From Bacteroidales bacterium (GTDB lineage Bacteria > Bacteroidota > Bacteroidia > Bacteroidales > UBA932), in assembly GCA_017430365.1 (NCBI GenBank), contig JAFRNC010000009.1, positions 250,504 through 314,503 on the forward strand: 64,000 bases of DNA, in the 5' to 3' direction. The position numbers were made by a program, and so were the translations under genes. The notes beneath the pieces were generated by a model. It was not told the DNA's origin. It ran no database searches and worked only from the letters and a program-made list of their open reading frames with translations. Positions 1 to 7,745 of the stretch are shown here, one piece after another. Position 1 is the stretch's first letter. The number at the start of each line of letters is the position of its first letter.

Positions 1-245
1 CCCCGTTCATCATAACCGGGCACAATCCGCCGGTTTTCGGCGGCGTCAACCTGGTGGGGCTGCGTCGCCGCGGTTTCAGCGCCGAGGCGATTTCGGAGAT
101 ATCCGAGATATACAAACTGATCTACAGCAGCGGACTCAATGTCTCCGACGCCTGCGTGCGCATCCGCGAGACCATCGCTCCGGGCGAAAACCGCGACAAG
201 ATCCTCTCTTTCATCGAGAACTCCTCCAGGGGCATCATCCGATGA
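1..245 (+). CDS. lpxA: UDP-N-acetylglucosamine acyltransferase, C-terminal end (partial)
   Basis: This is the last ~80 codons of a gene that begins before the window; the open frame starts at base 3. LpxA transfers a 3-hydroxyacyl chain from acyl carrier protein to UDP-GlcNAc, the first step of lipid A synthesis in the cytoplasm. The visible part holds the family's C-terminal helical domain. Signature stretches are GVNLVGLRRRGFS, then IYKLIYSSGLNVSDAC, and the typical ending FIENSSRGIIR. The stop codon overlaps the start of the WbqC-like gene by four bases (ATGA), so the two are probably translationally coupled. In many Bacteroidota lpxA follows a fused lpxC/fabZ, which would lie just outside the window. 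The family call is firm. Confidence 0.93.
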   Translation, partial: PFIITGHNPPVFGGVNLVGLRRRGFSAEAISEISEIYKLIYSSGLNVSDACVRIRETIAPGENRDKILSFIENSSRGIIR

Positions 246-895
246 TTCCGTCTCCGCATTTCGGGGGGGCGCTGCTCACGACGGCCTATATGCCGCCGGT
301 GGAGTACTTTTTCGCCATCGCACATAGCGGAAAGGTGCTGATAGAACAGCATGAGTCCTATCAGAAGCAGTCGTGGCGCAACCGCTGCCGTATCTTCGCC
401 ACGGCCGGTCCGGAGGACCTCTCCATTCCGGTGGTGAAGGAGGAGAGGCACAGCCGTCCGATCCGCGACATAAGGATCGATTATTCCGAACCCTGGCTGC
501 AGCACCACATCCGCGCGTTTGCCGCCGCCTACCGTTCGTCGGCCTTCTACGATTATTATGCCGACGACCTTATCCCCATCCTGGAAAGCCGTCCGGTCTT
601 TCTGTTCGACCTCAATATGGTGCTGTTGGAGAAACTGCTCGCCCTGCTCGGCCTCGGCACGCAGGTAGCGTTGACAGAAGGTTTCGCGGCTTCGCCCGGC
701 CCTGATTTCTTCGACGGCCGTCAGCGTATCCAGCCAAAATATAAAGGAGAAAGCCTGCTCGCCGAATATGGTCGGGAGCAGGCTTATTATCAGGTTTTCG
801 TCAATCGTGAGCCGGGTCCTCTCTTCGTTCCCAATCTCTCCGTCATCGATCTTCTCTCCGCGGAGGGGCCGGACTCCGGACGCTGGCTTCTCTAG
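242..895 (+). CDS. WbqC-like family protein
   Basis: A 217-residue cytoplasmic protein resembling the WbqC-like family found beside O-antigen, lipid A and secretion genes in Bacteroidota. Supporting features are the N-terminal LLTTAYMPPVEYFFAI segment, the early HESYQKQSWRNRC motif and a later FFDGRQRIQPKY stretch with a Tyr-rich region. Its biochemical role is unknown; some relatives lie in polysaccharide loci. The start codon is fixed by the ATGA overlap with lpxA, which suggests co-transcription with lipid A genes. Its stop codon overlaps the stop of the convergent outer-membrane protein gene by four bases, so no separate terminator fits between them. Confidence 0.87.
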   Translation: MIPSPHFGGALLTTAYMPPVEYFFAIAHSGKVLIEQHESYQKQSWRNRCRIFATAGPEDLSIPVVKEERHSRPIRDIRIDYSEPWLQHHIRAFAAAYRSSAFYDYYADDLIPILESRPVFLFDLNMVLLEKLLALLGLGTQVALTEGFAASPGPDFFDGRQRIQPKYKGESLLAEYGREQAYYQVFVNREPGPLFVPNLSVIDLLSAEGPDSGRWLL

Positions 896-2442
896 AACTT
901 GAAGGCGAGGGTGCAGACCACCTTGCTCAGGCTGTGGTTGTTGGTTCCGGACGGCACCGACGTGGCATCGGAGTAATCGTCGTAGAGTTGGAAACTGTCG
1001 GTCTGGGAACCCAGCTTGCTCCAGGCGAAATCGAGGGTGGTGGACTGTCCGAGGTTGAATCCGACGCCGGCGCTGTATGCCTGGCGTGCGGGTTCGGCGA
1101 CGGAGGAAGAGTAGACCTGGTAACCTCCGCGGAGCGACATATGCTCCGTGACCCTGAGTTCGGCTCCGAGGCGCAGGATGCTGGCCTTGCTGAAGGCTCT
1201 CTTCATGATGCTGTTTTCTTCGGAGAAGATCCCATAATCTCCGCCATATTCCTTGAGAACGGTGTTCGCGTAGTTGACGTTCTCATAATCCACGCTGATC
1301 AGGCCGCGGTTGCCGACGACATAGGCGGCTCCCAGGCTCCAGCGCATAGGCGCGGTCAGTTTGTAACTGTAGGTGCCGGTAGGAGTGTACTCGGTGTATT
1401 TGTTGCCGTTGTTGAAGGAAGAGTTCATCGTGTAGTCCCACTCGTCGGTCAGGGTGTACCAGGTCGGGGTGGTGACGGTGGCGCCGAGCCTCAGTCCTGC
1501 GAAGGGGGTCACGATGGCGCCGAACTTGAAGTTGACGCCGGTTCCGGCGGTCTTGAGCCAGAAACTGTTGTCCATCGAGACGAATCCGTCGTCGAACATG
1601 GCGGAATTCTGCGCGACCTCTTCATAGTACTCCTCGACAGTGTAGTTGATGCTGTTGACGTTCAGGTTGACACCGAAGTAGAGGAAGTCCGAGATGTTGC
1701 CGCCGAAGTTGAAGCTGTACTCCTCGTTGCTGCCGTACGTCCTGCGCTTGAAAGCCTGGTCGAGCGGTCCGCCGATAGCCAATTCGTCAGCGAGCTCGTT
1801 ATAGTTCTCGGTCGAGGCCATGTACGAGTCGGTCACATCTTCGTACTTGCCTCCCAGGAAGGAGAGCGGAGCAAGCAGATATGTGTTCCATGCGAGGATA
1901 CCGGGCCAGGGGGCGTATGACGAAACATAGGGATTGTCGACCGTTTCGGCGTCGATATCCATCCATTCGATGCCCTCGAGCTGGGAGGCGATGGAACTCA
2001 GCATGGAGGAGTTGGAAGTGGTTCCGAAGGCCTTCATGCCGGAGCGGAAGCTGTTCTTCTTATTGTAGACTATGCCGAAATTGTAGTTCAGCAGGCCTGT
2101 ATACTTACCCGTGTCGAACGTGAGGACGGTACCGAAGTTGGAAATGGTAAAGCCCGTGTTCTTAGAGGGTGAAGTGTTCCCCAGATAATTGGTGGTCGAA
2201 CGGTTGGTGGTCAGCGAAGGCGAGAAGGAGAACTGCGAGTAGCGGAATACGCCGGAACTTGCAGGGTTGATGCCGATGGCTCCCAGATCGCCTCCCAGGG
2301 CGGTGAAGGCATTTCCCATGGCCATCGTACGGGCGGTTCCTTCATAGTATTCCCTCGCGATGTTGAGCGCATCGTCCGCCGTCTGGGCGAAGAGGCCGGC
2401 TGCAATGGTCAGCGACAGGAACAGGGTTGCTATCTTTTTCAT
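892..2442 (-). CDS. FadL/OmpP1-like outer membrane beta-barrel protein
   Basis: A 516-residue protein with a signal peptide (about residues 1-20, cut after LFAQ). The mature N-terminus reads TARTMAMGNAFTALGGDLGAIGINPAS, as in Bacteroidota proteins related to the FadL/TodX family, which let hydrophobic compounds cross the outer membrane. The rest is rich in alternating aromatic and polar strands, and the chain ends in Phe (LAFKF), the usual barrel C-terminus. The substrate cannot be told. It stands alone on the minus strand, downstream of the lipoprotein gene at 2498-3436 with a 55-base gap, so read-through from that promoter is possible. The barrel call is strong; the exact family is moderately sure. 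Confidence 0.8.
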   Translation of the reverse strand: MKKIATLFLSLTIAAGLFAQTADDALNIAREYYEGTARTMAMGNAFTALGGDLGAIGINPASSGVFRYSQFSFSPSLTTNRSTTNYLGNTSPSKNTGFTISNFGTVLTFDTGKYTGLLNYNFGIVYNKKNSFRSGMKAFGTTSNSSMLSSIASQLEGIEWMDIDAETVDNPYVSSYAPWPGILAWNTYLLAPLSFLGGKYEDVTDSYMASTENYNELADELAIGGPLDQAFKRRTYGSNEEYSFNFGGNISDFLYFGVNLNVNSINYTVEEYYEEVAQNSAMFDDGFVSMDNSFWLKTAGTGVNFKFGAIVTPFAGLRLGATVTTPTWYTLTDEWDYTMNSSFNNGNKYTEYTPTGTYSYKLTAPMRWSLGAAYVVGNRGLISVDYENVNYANTVLKEYGGDYGIFSEENSIMKRAFSKASILRLGAELRVTEHMSLRGGYQVYSSSVAEPARQAYSAGVGFNLGQSTTLDFAWSKLGSQTDSFQLYDDYSDATSVPSGTNNHSLSKVVCTLAFKF

Positions 2443-2497
2443 GTCAGATTCAGTTTAAAAAGTTTGTAGAATAAGGGTTCCTCGGGCGTGGAAGGGT

Positions 2498-3436
2498 TTA
2501 TCTCCTGCCGCCGCCGCTGTGGGTGCCGCCGCTGACGCTGCGTCCGCCGCCGGAGCTGGAGCTTCCGCCGCTGAAGCCGCCGCCGCTGCTGCTGCGGGAG
2601 ACGCCGCCTCCGCTATAGCTGCCGCCTGAGGAGCGGGTGTAGCTGCCGCTGCTGCTGCCGGTACGGGTCGGACGGCTGCCGGAAGTACGGACTGTTCCCG
2701 AAGACGAGCGGGTGCTCACGCTTCCGCCGGAGCTGGTCCTGCGGGTGGTGTACATCCCGCGGCTGCCGGTTGCCGAACTTGCCCCGGTGTTGCGGTAGAT
2801 GCCGGTGCCGGTTGCGGAGTTGCGGGGGGTGTAGACCATGTTGCGGCCGTAATTCCTGTCGTGGCGCGGGCCGGGACCCGGAGTGATGTAGCCGGGATAG
2901 TAGTAGTGGTGGTGATACCAGCGGTCATAGCCGTACCATCCGGCATAGCCGAATCCCAAGTACCAGGGGCTCCATGCGTCGAAGCCGTAATACCAGGGAT
3001 TCCATGTTCCCCAGTACCAGTCGTTATACCATCCGGTGTGCCAGTACCAGTTGCTGGCGAAGTAGGGATATCGGTATGAGCCCCACCAGGGATTGTACCA
3101 GGGGTTGTCCCAGACGCCGTACCAGGCGTAATTCGTGTACCATGGATTGTCGAACTTGTGGAGCCGGGACTCGTAGGTCTCACCGTCCATCAGTTCGGTT
3201 ACCACATAGAGATTACCATCCTCGTCTTTTGCGAGGTATTGATCGTATTGACGCTGGCGTTCCTTTTCACGCTGCGCTTCCTGCGCGGCTATCATCTTGG
3301 CCCGCGAATCTGCGGTAGGCCGATAGTAAATACCGTCGTCATACACTCCGGAGGAGTAGTAGGCTGACGTACCACAAGAGCTGGCAAGTGCCGCGAAAGC
3401 AAGGATCATCAAGAATCCGAATCGATTGTTTTTCAT
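2498..3436 (-). CDS. Trp/Tyr-rich lipoprotein with Ser/Gly/Arg-rich tail
   Basis: A 312-residue predicted lipoprotein (lipobox ALASSC, Cys21). Three zones are visible. Residues ~25-90 are charged and look soluble. Residues ~95-180 are extremely rich in Trp, Tyr, Asn, Pro and Gly, with repeated NPWY, DNPWYNPWW and WYGYDRWYHHHYYYPGY units. From ~200 the sequence is low-complexity Ser/Gly/Arg/Thr to the end. Such sequences occur as uncharacterised surface lipoproteins in Bacteroidales. The function is unknown; adhesion or envelope matrix is a guess. The start is supported by an unusually good Shine-Dalgarno sequence (AGGAGGT) four bases upstream. It diverges from proS. Confidence 0.85.
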   Translation of the reverse strand: MKNNRFGFLMILAFAALASSCGTSAYYSSGVYDDGIYYRPTADSRAKMIAAQEAQREKERQRQYDQYLAKDEDGNLYVVTELMDGETYESRLHKFDNPWYTNYAWYGVWDNPWYNPWWGSYRYPYFASNWYWHTGWYNDWYWGTWNPWYYGFDAWSPWYLGFGYAGWYGYDRWYHHHYYYPGYITPGPGPRHDRNYGRNMVYTPRNSATGTGIYRNTGASSATGSRGMYTTRRTSSGGSVSTRSSSGTVRTSGSRPTRTGSSSGSYTRSSGGSYSGGGVSRSSSGGGFSGGSSSSGGGRSVSGGTHSGGGRR

Positions 3437-3440
3437 TTTA

Positions 3441-3447
3441 ACCTCCT
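3441..3447 (-). promoter_or_regulatory. Strong Shine-Dalgarno site before the Trp/Tyr-rich lipoprotein
   Basis: On the minus strand AGGAGGT sits four bases before the ATG at 3436. Bacteroidota rarely use such a strong site, so it fixes this start and suggests high translation. Confidence 0.8.
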
Positions 3448-3472
3448 GTGTCTGTTTATTAACTATTTTTCG

Positions 3473-3480
3473 TATTTTTG
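3473..3480 (+). promoter_or_regulatory. Promoter -7 element for proS
   Basis: TATTTTTG matches the Bacteroidota -7 consensus TAnnTTTG exactly. Transcription would begin near 3487, giving a leader of about 75 bases to the proS start at 3562. Confidence 0.6.
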
Positions 3481-3526
3481 CATTCTATAGTTGGACGCGG
3501 TTTATGCCGGTCCGTTTAATTTATTG

Positions 3527-3534
3527 CAAATATA
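3527..3534 (-). promoter_or_regulatory. Promoter -7 element for the Trp/Tyr-rich lipoprotein
   Basis: The minus strand reads TATATTTG, an exact TAnnTTTG match. Transcription would start near 3520 and run through the opposing proS promoter, giving a leader of about 85 bases. Confidence 0.6.
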
Positions 3535-3561
3535 TCAATTTTTATACCAATTATAAAAGTT

Positions 3562-5052
3562 ATGGCAGAGGTATCGAACAAGGAAGTTACCAACCGGGAG
3601 GACAATTATTCACAATGGTACAACAATCTGGTGGTTAAGGCAGACCTGGCCGAGCAGTCCGCGGTACGCGGATGCATGGTCATAAAGCCGTATGGCTACG
3701 CCATCTGGGAGAAGATGCAGCACCAGCTTGACAAAATGTTCAAGGAAACGGGTCACGTGAACGCCTACTTCCCGCTCTTCATTCCGAAGTCGTTCCTCAG
3801 CCGCGAGGCCGAGCATGTCGAGGGCTTCGCCAAGGAGTGCGCCGTCGTCACGCATCACCGACTGAAGGTCTCTCCCGACGGAAAGGGCGTTGTCGTCGAC
3901 CCTGACGCCAGACTGGAGGAGGAACTCATCGTACGTCCCACGTCCGAGACCATCATCTGGAATACATACAAGAACTGGATCAAGTCGTGGCGCGACCTTC
4001 CGGTCCTCTGCAACCAGTGGGCCAACGTCGTGCGCTGGGAGATGCGCACCCGTCTCTTCCTCCGTACCGCGGAATTCCTGTGGCAGGAGGGGCATACCGC
4101 CCACGCAACCTATGACGAGGCCGTGGCCGAGGCCCAGAAGATGGTCAACGTCTATGCCCGCTTCGCCCGTGAGTTCATGGCCATGCCGGTGGTCATAGGC
4201 CACAAATCCGAGACCGAGCGCTTCGCCGGCGCCCTCGACACCTACAGCATCGAAGCCATGATGCAGGACGGCAAGGCCCTGCAGGCCGGCACTTCGCACT
4301 TCCTCGGCCAGAACTTCGCCAAGGCATTCGAAGTGCAGTTCGCCAACAAGGAAGGCAAGCTCGAGTATGTATGGGCAACGTCCTGGGGCGTCTCGACACG
4401 CCTGATGGGAGCGCTGATCATGTGCCACAGCGACAACAACGGCCTCGTGCTTCCTCCGGCCCTCGCACCTATCCAGGTGGTCATGGTGCCCATCTACAAG
4501 AAGGACGAGGAGCGTGCCGCCATACTCGCACGCATGGACGAACTCAAGGCTGAATTCGAAGCGAAAGGCCTGAGCGTGAAGATCGACGACCGCGACAATC
4601 TCCGTCCCGGCTTCAAGTTCGCGGAGTGGGAGCTCAAGGGTGTCCCGGTACGTGTGGTCATCGGCACCCGCGACCTTGAAGGAGGACACGTGGAGCTCGC
4701 CCGCCGCGACACTTCCACGAAGGAGAACATCTCCCAGGAAGGTCTGGCGGACCATATCGCCGCACTGATGGATGAGATCCAGAAGAATCTCTACGCGAAG
4801 GCGCTCGCTTTCCGCGAGGCCAATATCCGCAAGGTAGACACCTGGGAAGATTTCAAAGTCGAGATCGAGAAGGGAGGCTTCCTGCTCTGCCACTGGGACG
4901 GCACTCCCGAGACCGAGGAGAAGATCAAGGACGAGACCAAGGCCACTATCCGCTGCATCCCCATCGATTCGTACGTATGCGAAGAAGAAGGGACCTGCGT
5001 CTACAGCGGCAAGCCTTCACACCGCCGCGTCATTTTTGCAAGAGCTTATTAA
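3562..5052 (+). CDS. proS: Prolyl-tRNA synthetase, archaeal/eukaryal type
   Basis: A 496-residue class II aminoacyl-tRNA synthetase that charges tRNA-Pro in the cytoplasm. It is the short form without the bacterial editing insertion. Visible markers are [17 protein letters not shown] near the N-terminus, [15 protein letters not shown], the motif 2 region [12 protein letters not shown], and an anticodon-binding domain (about residues 290-400). The C-terminal zinc-type domain has Cys residues in [16 protein letters not shown] and CEEEGTC, and ends in a Tyr as in its archaeal and eukaryal relatives. Start chosen at ATG 3562, after a good upstream promoter. Twelve bases separate it from the DUF3078 gene, so proS-DUF3078-tilS probably form one operon. 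Confidence 0.96.
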   Translation: MAEVSNKEVTNREDNYSQWYNNLVVKADLAEQSAVRGCMVIKPYGYAIWEKMQHQLDKMFKETGHVNAYFPLFIPKSFLSREAEHVEGFAKECAVVTHHRLKVSPDGKGVVVDPDARLEEELIVRPTSETIIWNTYKNWIKSWRDLPVLCNQWANVVRWEMRTRLFLRTAEFLWQEGHTAHATYDEAVAEAQKMVNVYARFAREFMAMPVVIGHKSETERFAGALDTYSIEAMMQDGKALQAGTSHFLGQNFAKAFEVQFANKEGKLEYVWATSWGVSTRLMGALIMCHSDNNGLVLPPALAPIQVVMVPIYKKDEERAAILARMDELKAEFEAKGLSVKIDDRDNLRPGFKFAEWELKGVPVRVVIGTRDLEGGHVELARRDTSTKENISQEGLADHIAALMDEIQKNLYAKALAFREANIRKVDTWEDFKVEIEKGGFLLCHWDGTPETEEKIKDETKATIRCIPIDSYVCEEEGTCVYSGKPSHRRVIFARAY

Positions 5053-5064
5053 ACCGACAATACG

Positions 5065-5970
5065 ATGAAAAAACTATTTCTGGCAGTCTGTGCCGTAATG
5101 ATCTCCGCAGCGCTCTTCGCGCAGGAAGCTCCCGCAGAGGCGGAAGCCCCCAAGGCCGAATGGAACAAGGGAATCACCACAACCATCGGTTTCTCCCAGT
5201 TGTCATTGATGCAGTGGGCGGCCGGCGGCGTCGGACAGCTGACGCTCAATACCTATGCCGACGTTTATGCAAATCTCACGAAGGGGAAAATCATGTGGAA
5301 CAACGAGTTGCAGGCAGGATACGGCTTCGTGCACTCGTTCGACAAAGACTATCTCCTCAAGAGCGACGACCGTCTGATCTTCGACAGCAAGTTCGGATAC
5401 AAGGCGGCTGAAAAACTGTACTTCTCCGCGGTGTACAACTTCCGCACGCAGTTCGCGGACGGATGGGACGCCAAGCACGAAATCGTGATATCCGACTTCT
5501 TCGCACCTGCCTATACCTCTCTCGGTCTCGGTATCGATTACACCCCGGCCAAGAACGTGGCCATCAACTTCGCTCCCCTGACGGGCAAGGTCACGATGGT
5601 GCGCCAGGAAGAGCTCAGGAAACGCTACGGCAATGCGGAAGACCAGTTCGCCCGTTTCGAACTCGGTGCCCAGCTCCGTGTCGACGCCAAACTGGAAGTG
5701 GAGAATTTCAAGGTGGGAACGGCGCTGGTACTCTTCTCCGACTATCTCAACAAGCCGCTGAACATCAAGGTTCTGTGGGATGTCAACGCCGAGGCCAAGG
5801 TCACCAGGTTCTTCTCCGTGACGCTGCGCACCAACCTCATCTACGATGACAACGTGCTGGTGCCCAAGTATCACAAGAATTCAAACGAGATGTATCAGGG
5901 CAAGGGCGTCCAGTTCAAGGAGCTCTTCTCGATCGGCTTCACCTACACCTTCGGCCAGGCCAAGAAATAA
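5065..5970 (+). CDS. DUF3078 outer-membrane-like protein
   Basis: A 301-residue exported protein with a clean signal peptide (residues 1-19, ending ALFAQ). The mature part opens with the DUF3078 hallmark: a SQLSLMQWAAGGVGQLTLN segment followed by strands such as IMWNNELQAGYGFV. Alternating aromatic and polar residues through to FSIGFTYTFGQAKK suggest a beta-barrel or beta-rich envelope protein. DUF3078 proteins are widespread in Bacteroidota and have no assigned role. It lies between proS and tilS with gaps of 12 and 6 bases, so it is probably co-expressed with translation genes. Confidence 0.87.
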   Translation: MKKLFLAVCAVMISAALFAQEAPAEAEAPKAEWNKGITTTIGFSQLSLMQWAAGGVGQLTLNTYADVYANLTKGKIMWNNELQAGYGFVHSFDKDYLLKSDDRLIFDSKFGYKAAEKLYFSAVYNFRTQFADGWDAKHEIVISDFFAPAYTSLGLGIDYTPAKNVAINFAPLTGKVTMVRQEELRKRYGNAEDQFARFELGAQLRVDAKLEVENFKVGTALVLFSDYLNKPLNIKVLWDVNAEAKVTRFFSVTLRTNLIYDDNVLVPKYHKNSNEMYQGKGVQFKELFSIGFTYTFGQAKK

Positions 5971-5976
5971 GCGGCA

Positions 5977-7326
5977 ATGCAGGATCGCTTCGACAGGGTG
6001 TTGGCGCGGCTGACCGGAGGGAGACCCGGATGCCGGGTGCTTCTGGCCGTCAGCGGGGGCGTCGATTCCATGACGATGGCGGATCTGTTCAGGAACAGTG
6101 CGCTGCGGCTTCCGTTTGCCGTGGCGCACGTCAATTTCCAGCTGCGCGGTGCTGACAGCGACGGCGACGAGGCCCTGGTCCGGCGCTGGTGTGAAGCAAG
6201 CGGGGTTCCTTTTTTCTGTAAACGTGTAGAAACGGATAAGCACGCTTCCGGCCAGGGTATTTCCATCGAGATGGCGGCACGTGAGCTTCGCTACGCCTGG
6301 TTCGCGGAATTGTGCCGCAAGGAGGGCTTCTCCTTCCTCGCCGTGGCGCATAATCTGGACGACAGCGCGGAGACCCTTTTCCTGCATCTGCTGCGCGGCA
6401 CGGGAATGCGCGGCATGTCGGGCATACGGGAAGACGTCCCGCTGCCCGGTTCCGGTGATGTAAGGCTGATCCGGCCGGTGCTGGGGTTCACAAGGAAGGA
6501 GATCGAGTCCCATGCCGTCCGTGCAGGGGTGGAGTTCCGCGTGGATTCCACCAATTCGGATATATCGATTCCCCGCAACCGCATCCGTCATGAGGTGTTC
6601 CCCCAGCTGGCCCGTATCAATCCCTCTTTCCTACACACGATTGAATGGGAGATGAAGCAGTTCGGCCGGATGGAGCGGATCCTCGACGGGGTTTACGAAG
6701 CGGGCAGGGCGGACCTTTGCCGGGAATCCGACGGGGTCCTGACGATAGATATCGCTGCGCTGAAGGGAAAAGCCGAGACCGGATGGTGGCTTTACCGCCT
6801 GCTGGAAGGCTGCGGATTCAATGCCGACCAGCTCATGCGGATCGAGCGTTCCCTGGATGCCTTGAGCGGAAAGGAATTCATTTCACCCACTCACCGGCTG
6901 GTGAAAGACCGCAGGGAACTGCGCGTCTATCCCTTGTCGTTCCCGGGCTCTCCGGATCTGACAGACAGGCTGGACGTGCGTACATTTGCCCTGATGCCCG
7001 GGTTCGATCCCCGGCAGAAGCCTGAAGACGTCCTGTTCGTGGATGCCGGCAAGGTGCGGCTGCCGCTTTCGGCCCGTCCGCCTCGCGAAGGCGACCGTTT
7101 CCGCCCTTTCGGAATGCAGCGCGGGACCAGACTTCTCAGCGATTTCTTCACCGACCTGAAACTCGACGTGGAGCAGAAGCGTCGCGAGGTGGTGGTCACA
7201 ATGCAAAATGAAAATGGCGACGAAGTCATCGTCGCCATTCTCGGCCGCCGTATTGACGACCGTTTCAAAATCACCTCCGCAACGCGGACGGTCGCAGCTA
7301 TTTCTTTGCTTCCTCCTCGGGAGTGA
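5977..7326 (+). CDS. tilS: tRNA(Ile)-lysidine synthetase
   Basis: A 449-residue enzyme that attaches lysine to cytidine 34 of the CAU-anticodon isoleucine tRNA, using ATP, so that the tRNA reads AUA. The PP-loop SGGVDS is at residues 26-31. It is followed by AHVNFQLRG, the LAVAHNLDDSAET motif and a second RNRIRHEV block typical of the N-type ATPase domain. The C-terminal ~100 residues (PREGDRFRPFGMQ, LLSDFFTDLK) match the TilS C-terminal domain. It is six bases downstream of the DUF3078 gene. Its last 29 bases overlap the end of the convergent HMA-domain gene. Confidence 0.95.
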   Translation: MQDRFDRVLARLTGGRPGCRVLLAVSGGVDSMTMADLFRNSALRLPFAVAHVNFQLRGADSDGDEALVRRWCEASGVPFFCKRVETDKHASGQGISIEMAARELRYAWFAELCRKEGFSFLAVAHNLDDSAETLFLHLLRGTGMRGMSGIREDVPLPGSGDVRLIRPVLGFTRKEIESHAVRAGVEFRVDSTNSDISIPRNRIRHEVFPQLARINPSFLHTIEWEMKQFGRMERILDGVYEAGRADLCRESDGVLTIDIAALKGKAETGWWLYRLLEGCGFNADQLMRIERSLDALSGKEFISPTHRLVKDRRELRVYPLSFPGSPDLTDRLDVRTFALMPGFDPRQKPEDVLFVDAGKVRLPLSARPPREGDRFRPFGMQRGTRLLSDFFTDLKLDVEQKRREVVVTMQNENGDEVIVAILGRRIDDRFKITSATRTVAAISLLPPRE

Positions 7327-7630
7327 CCTCTTCGGCCTCGTAGCCCAGTTTGTTGATGGCGGCTGCAAGTTTCTCCTTGTCGGTCTTGTTGGCGTCGTAC
7401 TTGATCCAGACAGTGCGATCGTCCAGCGTGACTTTCATGTCCTTGATGCCTTTCTCATAGGGGAGGTTGGCTTCGACTTTCTTGACGCAGTTCTTGCAGT
7501 CGATGGTGGTGACGAAGGTCACTTCCTGGATGTTGGCGGCCTTCTTCTGTTTCTTGTCCTGTGCCAGGGCGGCGGTGGCGGTGCCGGCGATCAGCAGCAC
7601 GGCCAGCATGAGGGTGAAAAAGCGTTTCAT
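7298..7630 (-). CDS. Secreted heavy-metal-associated (HMA) domain protein
   Basis: A 110-residue protein with a signal peptide (residues 1-24, ending AALAQ) and one ferredoxin-like HMA domain. The metal-binding pair is Cys45 and Cys48 in TIDCKNCVKK; the domain runs to about residue 100 (AAINKLGYEAEEV). Such domains bind Cu(I) or other soft metals. With a signal peptide it acts in the periplasm, like MerP-type carriers, rather than as a cytoplasmic chaperone. It is the last gene of a minus-strand set after the TonB-dependent receptor at 7746-10016, with a 115-base gap. The context suggests binding of metal taken up by, or kept away from, that receptor. The metal is not identified. Confidence 0.88.
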   Translation of the reverse strand: MKRFFTLMLAVLLIAGTATAALAQDKKQKKAANIQEVTFVTTIDCKNCVKKVEANLPYEKGIKDMKVTLDDRTVWIKYDANKTDKEKLAAAINKLGYEAEEVTPEEEAKK

Positions 7631-7745
7631 ATCGGTGAATTGTTATTGTTTATAGTCTTGTATTTGATTTTATCGTTTTTGCTCGTGGGCGCCAATGTTT
7701 TCCAAGGCATATACTGTCTCGCTGTACATTAATTATACCAATCGT

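Noticed and set aside
3610..4893. 427-codon open frame opposite proS
   Set aside because: It lies wholly within proS, a certain gene, has low-complexity Gly/Val/Leu/His composition and no recognisable motif. High GC makes such long shadow frames common.
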